A stretch of 18,723 nucleotides of DNA, from positions 1-18,723 of the forward strand of contig CAJTVH010000054.1 of assembly GCA_910579745.1 (NCBI GenBank), read 5' to 3'. Position 1 is the first letter of the stretch; each line of letters opens with the position of its first letter. Positions 14,511-18,723 of this stretch are shown in pieces. The translations under genes and the position numbers were made by a program. The notes below the pieces were generated by a model. That model was not told where the DNA came from. It ran no database searches and was given only the letters and a program-made list of their open reading frames with translations. This stretch comes from an uncultured Clostridia bacterium. Lineage in GTDB: Bacteria > Bacillota > Clostridia > Lachnospirales > CAG-274.

Positions 14511-14877
14511 CCATATCACCACTTTTACCATCAAATAAACTGACATATTTCAGCAAGTACACAAACACATCTGAATAGTCGCTGTAATCCGTTTCCTGTT
14601 CAACAGAATAGATATTGTTTCTGTATAGAATTTTAATACTTTTTAAATCCCCATCTAAAGGCTTAAACATATAAAGCTGTCTGTCTTTAGCCGTATAACT
14701 TCCTCCTGATTGATATATTTTTCTCTCAGCCAAAGGAATAACAGCTCCAAAGCCATCTTTGATTTCTTTTTTTCCTTCTTGCCAATACCCGTTTACATAC
14801 TTGCCGCCTTTTGTTTCTATTGTTTCAAAATTAACTCCATACTTTGTAATAAGTCTTGAAAAGTTATACAATTTCAT
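14503..14877 (-). CDS. Head closure / connector protein
   Basis: The 124-residue protein starts at the ATG at 14877, immediately after the stop of the previous gene, with GAGGTGG ten bases upstream of the start. It reads MKLYNFSRLITKYGVNFETI, GGKYVNGYWQEGKKEIKDGF, then GAVIPLAERKIYQSGGSYTA and DRQLYMFKPLDGDLKSIKIL. The short beta-rich fold, with an early tryptophan-containing loop, is similar in kind to stopper or head-closure proteins (SPP1 gp16 / HK97 gp7 group; XkdH slot). No specific family signature is strong, so the call rests mainly on gene order: adaptor, gp10-like, this gene, terminator, sheath. Confidence 0.6.
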   Translation of the reverse strand: MKLYNFSRLITKYGVNFETIETKGGKYVNGYWQEGKKEIKDGFGAVIPLAERKIYQSGGSYTAKDRQLYMFKPLDGDLKSIKILYRNNIYSVEQETDYSDYSDVFVYLLKYVSLFDGKSGDMVD

Positions 14878-15378
14878 TTATTCCACCTCATAAGAAATAC
14901 TGTTAATCATATTTCCAGTATTAACAAGAGGATTGTCCGAACCTTTTCTCGCAGCCGTAAAAGGATGATTAGCGGGATTACTCAATTCTCTTGAATACTC
15001 TTTTATCTTAGTTGAAAGTTCCAGTCCGGCAAAACCGCAAAGAATTTCCCCTGACATATTTCCATCAAGAACCATAGGGAGCAATCTCATAGTTTTATTA
15101 ATGACCTCTTTATGACACTCATCAAAACCATTTCTTAAAAAACCTCTTTCAGGAATAACAATCTCCGTTGTTTCTTTTCTCAAATGTAAACCATTAGCGT
15201 GAAGCCACGCCCTCATTTTCTCAGTTACCTTAATTCGGCAGCCATACTCGTGAATACCAGCGAGCCACGCGTTTTCTCCAATAACACCAACATTGACTCT
15301 TTTACCGTTAAGTCCCTCTATACTTCGCCGCGTTTTAGAAATATTATCTTTAACGGTTTTAAATTTAATTTTTCCCAT
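14878..15378 (-). CDS. HK97 gp10-like / virion morphogenesis neck protein
   Basis: The 166-residue protein shows the family pattern: a charged N-terminal helix, then GKRVNVGVIGENAWLAGIHE followed by YGCRI, ERGFLRNGFDE and a C-terminal PLVNTGNMINSISYEVE. The HEYG box, the P/ERxFLR box and the 'PL..TG.L..SI.Y.V' end are typical of HK97 gp10 and Mu gpG-type proteins, which act at the head-tail joint or as minor tail proteins. An insert with MRAWLHANGLHLRKET between the first two boxes is common in the morphogenesis subgroup. It starts one base after the adaptor stop (TAAT ATG). Confidence 0.85.
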   Translation of the reverse strand: MGKIKFKTVKDNISKTRRSIEGLNGKRVNVGVIGENAWLAGIHEYGCRIKVTEKMRAWLHANGLHLRKETTEIVIPERGFLRNGFDECHKEVINKTMRLLPMVLDGNMSGEILCGFAGLELSTKIKEYSRELSNPANHPFTAARKGSDNPLVNTGNMINSISYEVE

Positions 15379-15379
15379 A

Positions 15380-15736
15380 TTAACCCCACCTTCTCGCGGC
15401 GGAAATAAATTTAAAATCTGATTTTAAATAAGGCTTAATAAGCTGTTTAGCAATATCAATCAATAAATCGCTTTTGTTTCCGGAAGAAAACGATTGTGAC
15501 ATTCCTCCGATACTTTCGCTTGTGACGTTATCGCTCCGGCTTATTAAATCACAAAATTTGACTATAAACAACTTAGCCCCGCTTGGAAGCGAGGCTATTG
15601 TATTTATATCATTAAAATCAATTTTTAAATTTGTATTCCGCTGAAGCCATTCAACAGCCGTTTGAACAGTAAGCAGTGTCTCTGAAGTATTTTCATTAAT
15701 TGGTATACCACATTTTATAATATCGTCAATACTCAT
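15380..15736 (-). CDS. Head-tail connector (gp6-like adaptor)
   Basis: The ATG at 15736 follows AAAGGTGAT and gives 118 residues; a GTG three codons earlier lies inside that site. The protein is mostly helical: SIDDIIKCGIPINENTSETL, TVQTAVEWLQRNTNLKIDFN, then ASLPSGAKLFIVKFCDLISR. It ends in a serine/lysine stretch and KFISAARRWG. The layout matches small connectors of the HK97 gp6/SPP1 gp15 group, which form the ring under the portal. It follows the capsid and small linker genes and precedes gp10, the standard place. Sequence support is moderate. Confidence 0.72.
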   Translation of the reverse strand: MSIDDIIKCGIPINENTSETLLTVQTAVEWLQRNTNLKIDFNDINTIASLPSGAKLFIVKFCDLISRSDNVTSESIGGMSQSFSSGNKSDLLIDIAKQLIKPYLKSDFKFISAARRWG

Positions 15737-15749
15737 AAAAATCACCTTT

Positions 15750-15893
15750 TTAAGATTTTTCTTTTTTGTCTTTATTGATAACAGGCTTTTTATTTCCCTC
15801 TCTCAAAAGATTTTTTTTGAGCTTTTTTCTCACCTCGGCATCAGCTTTAGCTCTGGCTATAATGTCTTCCCTGCTGGATTTTACATTAATCAT
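15750..15893 (-). CDS. Small basic hypothetical protein
   Basis: The ATG at 15893, with AAAGGAGAG eight bases upstream, gives 47 residues: MINVKSSREDIIARAKADAE, then a strongly lysine/arginine-rich second half. It is a charged helix without cysteines or membrane segments. A longer frame upstream exists but overlaps the preceding gene and lacks a start site. It overlaps the previous small gene by 8 bases, so the two are probably translated in a coupled way. It sits between the major capsid protein and the connector. A role in capsid-connector assembly or nucleic-acid contact is possible but unsupported. Confidence 0.62.
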   Translation of the reverse strand: MINVKSSREDIIARAKADAEVRKKLKKNLLREGNKKPVINKDKKEKS

Positions 15894-16026
15894 TTTTTGA
15901 CTCTCCTTTTTTTGTTTCTTGCTTTTCCGGCTCTTTGAGTTTCGTTTTTTTCTTCGCGTTTTCAGAAATCTCAGTACCGGCGGGATAAATAACCCCGCCG
16001 ATTTTAACAGTATGGTCAAATTTCAT
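15886..16026 (-). CDS. Small post-capsid protein (YqbF-like N-terminal motif)
   Basis: The ATG at 16026 follows GGAGGTAAACTGAT directly after the capsid stop and gives 46 residues. It begins MKFDHTVKIGGVIYPAGTEI and ends in a charged Lys/Glu tail. The first twenty residues, a short beta hairpin with 'GGVIYPAGTE', resemble the start of YqbF-like proteins, which lie at the same site after the capsid gene in the skin prophage (from memory). The gene is shorter than YqbF and lacks its C-terminal helix-extended domain; the next small gene may supply a separate tail part. Function unknown. Confidence 0.68.
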   Translation of the reverse strand: MKFDHTVKIGGVIYPAGTEISENAKKKTKLKEPEKQETKKGESKND

Positions 16027-16027
16027 A

Positions 16028-17095
16028 TCAGTTTACCTCCATAGCGTAACACTCGTCCATTCTCTCAAATGACGGTAAAACAATCTCAGAAACAGTAGTT
16101 TTAGTATTTACGGGGTCGCTTGTAATTGTAACTGATACGGCGACGCCCGTGTTTACAATAGACACATCCGCGGTATTACCGCTTGCTAAAGTACGTTCCT
16201 CAGGAGTTGTGCCATACCAAGTTGAGCCTAAAACACCGTTTGGAAGAAGCATAATAATATTATCCGGATAAAATTTACTTTCTTTTCCCGACTCATCTTT
16301 AAATTTTTTGTTGTATACGATAATCTGAACATTGTACTCCTCAGCTATAAAGTCTTTAACCCTTTTGGAAGTCATATTTACGTTAGCCGTAACATTCTGC
16401 GCGAGAACAGCGCTTCTTACCTTAGAGCTGTTTTTAAGCATATTGAAAGTAGCCTGTGACATAAGAGCTATTTCCGGTCTTGTACCGCTCTCACTCTCTT
16501 GATTATCAAGAGCTGTCTCAAGGTCTGTAAGCGGGTCGCACGTATCGGAAGCCGACCATTTATCAGCGGTATCCTCAATAGACATATAATGTTTTTGCTT
16601 CCATTCCCCGTTTTTGTCATAGTTATATGTATAATCCGTGCCATTAGCTGAAATCTCAATCCCCATATTCCCGCCTAAAGGCGAGAGCAACCGCATAATC
16701 ATTCTCTCAGGAACAACGTTCGCACCGTCAATAAGCGTCTGACTGTCATTAAAAATGTTTTGTAACACCTGAACAGCGTAAGGGTCGCTGCTGTCCTGTA
16801 CCCTCATAATTTCCTGCTCGTCTTTTTCAGTAACCAGCATAGATTCTCTGAAAAACGCCATTTCCGTTTCCGTCAAGCCAATACCGACCCTGTCCCTGAA
16901 AGTCGACTTTGAGTCAAAACTTGACGGAGCGAGAGAAACAGGCAGTCCTTTATGCCCCTTAATCCATTTAAGGTCAAGCCCTGCTTTCTTTTGAGCCGGG
17001 AAAAGCCCCGCGCCCAGATATGGAATTGTATTACTTGCCGCCTGAGTGTAATTCAGCGCGATCGCGTTTGAGTTAAATACATCTGATAACTTCAT
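16028..17095 (-). CDS. Major capsid protein (E family)
   Basis: The 355-residue protein starts at 17095 after AAGGAGG. Characteristic segments are the N-terminal MKLSDVFNSNAIALNYTQAA, LGAGLFPAQKKAGLDLKWIK, then FRDRVGIGLTETEMAFFRES, with NPYAVQVL-like spine residues (here SDPYAVQVLQNIFNDSQTLI). IMLLPNGVLGSTWYGTTPEE near the C-terminus is the most recognisable E-family block. These proteins have the HK97 fold and build the icosahedral shell. The gene stands in the expected order: scaffold, decoration, capsid. Length is usual for this group (about 330-360). Confidence 0.93.
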   Translation of the reverse strand: MKLSDVFNSNAIALNYTQAASNTIPYLGAGLFPAQKKAGLDLKWIKGHKGLPVSLAPSSFDSKSTFRDRVGIGLTETEMAFFRESMLVTEKDEQEIMRVQDSSDPYAVQVLQNIFNDSQTLIDGANVVPERMIMRLLSPLGGNMGIEISANGTDYTYNYDKNGEWKQKHYMSIEDTADKWSASDTCDPLTDLETALDNQESESGTRPEIALMSQATFNMLKNSSKVRSAVLAQNVTANVNMTSKRVKDFIAEEYNVQIIVYNKKFKDESGKESKFYPDNIIMLLPNGVLGSTWYGTTPEERTLASGNTADVSIVNTGVAVSVTITSDPVNTKTTVSEIVLPSFERMDECYAMEVN

Positions 17096-17109
17096 TATAA
17101 AATTCCTCC

Positions 17110-17406
17110 TTACATAAATTTAATAAGATTTAAAGCCGCAATCGCCGCCGTGTTAGGCTCAGCGGGCATTTTATCCTTTTTAATAAAGCCGTGTGTGATA
17201 ATTGTCCCGTTAGGATTCCCATTTTTATCGACGTCGCTCAGCAAAACCCCTACAGCGGTATTGTCATTCGCTGGTATAATCGTTCCCGCTTTAATAACGC
17301 CGTTTTCGTCCCCATCAATATTTGAACAGTCATAAGTAACAGCGGCATAATGGTCATTCGCCAAAATAATTTTACTTTCCGTAACTTTAGTTTCTTTAAA
17401 TTTCAT
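17110..17406 (-). CDS. Capsid decoration protein (lambda gpD-like)
   Basis: The 98-residue protein starts at 17406 after CAGGAGGT. It is rich in short beta strands: VTESKIILANDHYAAVTYDC, NGVIKAGTIIPANDNTAVGV, then NPNGTIITHGFIKKDKMPAE. The 'GVIKAGTIIPAND..AVGVLL.D' pattern is typical of the small head-stabilising proteins that bind the outside of the expanded capsid. The gene lies between scaffold and E-type capsid, the standard place. It shares one cysteine near residue 26, not expected to be functional. Confidence 0.85.
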   Translation of the reverse strand: MKFKETKVTESKIILANDHYAAVTYDCSNIDGDENGVIKAGTIIPANDNTAVGVLLSDVDKNGNPNGTIITHGFIKKDKMPAEPNTAAIAALNLIKFM

Positions 17407-17422
17407 TGTATTACCTCCTGAC

Positions 17423-18106
17423 TTACTTTAAATACGCGTCAATAACGTTTCTTGATTTTTCTTTCGCGCTCGCCGACATTTTTCCAAGCTGAACAGCGAT
17501 ATTATTTTCATTGCCGCCCCTATCCTCATTGGTTCCTTTACCTGGAATACGGCCGTTTTCCTTAAAGGTCCTGTCAACCTCCGCTTTAACAAATTTATTA
17601 ATCAATCCGCCGAATATTTTAACCTTGCTGTCAATTTCCTCTTTCGCGGCTCCCATAACAAAATCAATAAGCTCTAAAGAGTTCTCGCTTCCATCATCAA
17701 GGCCAGCGGCTTTAATAGCCTTAATAGCGTAAAGACGGTTTTCTTTTTCTGTAACCTGTCTTTCACGCTCCGTAATTTCAGCGATTTTATTCTCAATTTC
17801 AAGCTGTTTCAGTTCGTCCTCCGATAATTTTTCTTTTTGAAGTTTCTCCAAAGCTTTTGTTAGTTTTCTATTCTCATCAGCCAATTTTTTATTTTCTCTT
17901 TTGGCGGCGTCCTGAATCAGCTTATCAAGCCGGCTTGTGTCATTATCCTCATTTTTCTCCTCCGCTTCTTTATTTTCTCCGCCAGGACTCACGCCTTTCT
18001 CTAAGTCAGCCGCGGCGGTTTCCCCGCCGCTCCCGCCTTGTCCCTCGCCTCCCTCGCTTTCCCCGAAAAAATTAAGATTAATAGGTAAAAACCTTTTCAT
18101 TTCCAT
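17423..18106 (-). CDS. Capsid scaffold protein (DUF4355-like)
   Basis: The ATG at 18106 lies seven bases after GGAGG and gives 227 residues; an earlier ATG touches that site and the longer frame runs far upstream. The protein opens MEMKRFLPINLNFFGESEGG, an N-terminus ('P.NL.FF') seen in many Firmicute phage scaffold proteins. Residues 20-60 are Gly/Glu-rich and disordered. Residues 65-150 form a long coiled coil (SRLDKLIQDAAKRENKKLAD, then ELEIENK-like heptads). The end contains KAIKAAGLDDGSENSLELID and a conserved GKG/KMSASAKEKSRNVIDAYLK stretch. It directs capsid assembly and leaves the prohead. The gene starts about 116 bases after the toxin-2 mRNA terminator. Confidence 0.87.
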   Translation of the reverse strand: MEMKRFLPINLNFFGESEGGEGQGGSGGETAAADLEKGVSPGGENKEAEEKNEDNDTSRLDKLIQDAAKRENKKLADENRKLTKALEKLQKEKLSEDELKQLEIENKIAEITERERQVTEKENRLYAIKAIKAAGLDDGSENSLELIDFVMGAAKEEIDSKVKIFGGLINKFVKAEVDRTFKENGRIPGKGTNEDRGGNENNIAVQLGKMSASAKEKSRNVIDAYLK

Positions 18107-18221
18107 TTTCATACCTCCAATATTTTTTATATAAAAATAACCGCCAAAACATACAAAGCGCTCAATTCCTCCATTCCCGCCAAGATATAGATTTGACAGC
18201 TTATTTTTTCTTTTCCCACAC

Positions 18222-18251
18222 AAAAAAACACCTGAAAAATTTTCAGATGTT
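18222..18251 (-). terminator. Terminator of the toxin-2 mRNA, facing the scaffold gene
   Basis: The minus strand reads AACATCTGAAAA, one-base-longer loop, TTTTCAGGTGTT and a U run. It is the copy of the terminator at 11516-11487. It ends the toxin-2 transcript after it has crossed the whole antitoxin gene, and faces the scaffold gene. Confidence 0.85.
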
Positions 18252-18254
18252 CTC

Positions 18255-18282
18255 TTTACAAATTATTTTTTTATGGTATAAT
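18255..18282 (+). promoter_or_regulatory. Promoter of antitoxin RNA 2
   Basis: TTTACA (18255-18260), 16 bases and TATAAT (18277-18282) on the plus strand, with start near 18289. The hexamers and spacing equal those at 11520-11547, and TCTCTTTACAAAT at its upstream edge is identical in both. Confidence 0.85.
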
Positions 18283-18288
18283 TTAATT

Positions 18289-18376
18289 ACAAAAGGCAAT
18301 CGCCGCAAAAGCGGCTGACCGTTAGATGATAGAAAATTCCACCCGTCTACCGACCAAAGTATCAGGGTGGTTTTTT
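18289..18376 (+). ncRNA. Antisense antitoxin RNA 2 (type I)
   Basis: A predicted RNA of about 88 nt with a 5' hairpin GCCGC-AAAA-GCGGC (18302-18315) and a strong terminator hairpin at its end. It is antisense to the 3' untranslated part of the toxin-2 mRNA only; unlike cassette 1 it does not reach the toxin stop codon, which is about 25 bases further. Hairpin bases differ from RNA 1 on both arms but pairing is kept, evidence of a selected RNA fold. The different core should limit cross-regulation with cassette 1. Ends are predicted. Confidence 0.78.
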
Positions 18377-18379
18377 CTA
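18330..18379 (+). terminator. Terminator of antitoxin RNA 2
   Basis: TAGAAAATTCCACCC pairs with GGGTGGTTTTTTCTA (six GC-rich pairs followed by further A-U pairs) around a 20-base loop containing GACCAAAG. A run of six T after GGGTGG ends transcription on the plus strand. Loop position and CCAAA motif match the terminator of RNA 1. Confidence 0.82.
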
Positions 18380-18401
18380 TGTATAAAAGAAAAAACTGTT
18401 A

Positions 18402-18491
18402 CTACTTACTGAACGTAAAAACGAACGTAAGCAACGCCAAAAGGAAAAGACCAAAGGTCATTATATCCTTAAAATCAAATTGATTTCTCAT
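18402..18491 (-). CDS. Type I toxin peptide 2 (holin-like)
   Basis: The 29-residue peptide starts at the ATG at 18491, five bases after GGGGGTGA. It begins MRNQFDFKDIMTFGLFLLAL, continues hydrophobic to the end and closes with FSK. The design is a charged N-terminus, one membrane helix from about residue 11 to 26, and a positive C-terminus. This matches holin-like type I toxins. It shares with toxin 1 only the pattern of the helix (TFGL followed by small/hydrophobic residues) and the genetic layout, so the peptides have diverged. Promoter, terminator and antisense RNA are of the same type as in cassette 1. It stands upstream of the scaffold gene. Toxicity is inferred from family and layout. 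Confidence 0.8.
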   Translation of the reverse strand: MRNQFDFKDIMTFGLFLLALLTFVFTFSK

Positions 18492-18495
18492 AGCG

Positions 18496-18582
18496 TCACC
18501 CCCATTCTTTAAAGAATGAAGGTCAGCGCACCCCGCACCGATTGCCCTGGTTCATAGGCGGGCAGTAAAGCGTAAACTTTAC
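18496..18582 (-). promoter_or_regulatory. Structured leader of toxin-2 mRNA
   Basis: The leader of about 100 nt holds a perfect 16-base palindrome CATTCTTTAAAGAATG (18518-18503) directly before the ribosome binding site GGGGGTGA (18503-18496). A second hairpin GTAAAG-TTTACG-CTTTAC (18582-18565) lies further upstream. CTGGT (about 18590) and ACCAG (about 18550) can enclose the latter. Structures next to the ribosome binding site suggest control of translation, as in cassette 1, but with unrelated sequence. Confidence 0.55.
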
Positions 18583-18599
18583 GACCAGCCCATATAAAT

Positions 18600-18628
18600 A
18601 TTTTATCATAATCATTTATTTACCGCAA
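18600..18628 (-). promoter_or_regulatory. Promoter of toxin gene 2
   Basis: Minus-strand TTGCGG (18628-18623), 17 bases, TAAAAT (18605-18600), start near 18593. Hexamers and spacing equal those of toxin 1. The remaining bases up to 18723 show no convincing gene or signal. Confidence 0.78.
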
Positions 18629-18723
18629 TATTACATCTCTGATTTTCACGGAAATCAATTTTCATATATAACCTTTAGTAAAGATGTACAATCAAGTAAA
18701 CAGTCAAACATAACTTTGGAAAT

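Noticed and set aside
18655..18723. Open minus-strand frame of 22 codons entering from the right edge, with a stop at 18655, possibly the end of an upstream phage gene.
   Set aside because: Too short to distinguish from chance in AT-rich DNA and no family motif recognised; needs sequence beyond the window.
1..18723. CRISPR arrays, tRNA or rRNA genes, integrase, attachment sites and insertion sequence transposases.
   Set aside because: Looked for by reading both strands; no regularly spaced direct repeats, no tRNA-like cloverleaf and no recombinase or transposase motifs were seen.

Overview
The window is a late structural-gene block of a contractile-tailed (myovirus-type) phage or prophage from a low-GC Firmicute, most likely a member of the Clostridia. 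The evidence is strongly AT-rich DNA, strong AAGGAGG-type ribosome binding sites, standard TGA/TAA stops, and a gene order matching PBSX/skin-like Firmicute prophages. No host gene, integrase or attachment site is visible, so integrated versus free phage cannot be decided. Every phage gene is on the minus strand, so the operon reads from high to low coordinates.

Region by region in transcription order: a toxin/antitoxin cassette (18628-18222); capsid genes: scaffold (18106-17423), decoration protein (17406-17110), E-type major capsid protein (17095-16028); two tiny overlapping genes (16026-15750); four connector/neck genes (15736-14025); tail sheath (14023-12965), tail tube (12949-12554), and a tail assembly chaperone whose second half (down to 12044) lies in a different reading frame. 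Next come a 134-bp inverted-repeat element, a second toxin/antitoxin cassette (11844-11487), and the 1331-residue tape measure protein. The baseplate follows: Dit-like/LysM protein, an inserted zinc-ribbon membrane gene, plug, hub, Gp138-like spike, gp25-like wedge, J protein and XkdU-like protein. A repetitive tail fibre and a truncated fibre-associated protein end the window.

The main non-standard content is three accessory inserts in the structural operon. Two are paralogous type I toxin-antitoxin cassettes. Each has a minus-strand gene for a 25- or 29-residue hydrophobic holin-like/TxpA-type peptide with a structured leader, and a convergent plus-strand antisense RNA of about 90 nt ending in its own terminator. 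The toxin promoter (TTGCGG-17-TAAAAT), the antitoxin promoter (TTTACA-16-TATAAT) and the toxin-mRNA terminator are nearly the same in both, while toxin peptides and antitoxin cores have diverged. The third insert (6778-6249) is a classic moron: a consensus promoter, one small zinc-ribbon/transmembrane gene and a terminator between two baseplate genes.

All three inserts place an intrinsic terminator facing the late operon direction just ahead of an essential structural gene, so late transcription must read through them or be antiterminated. Functional names are assigned from remembered family signatures and gene order. No database search was run.
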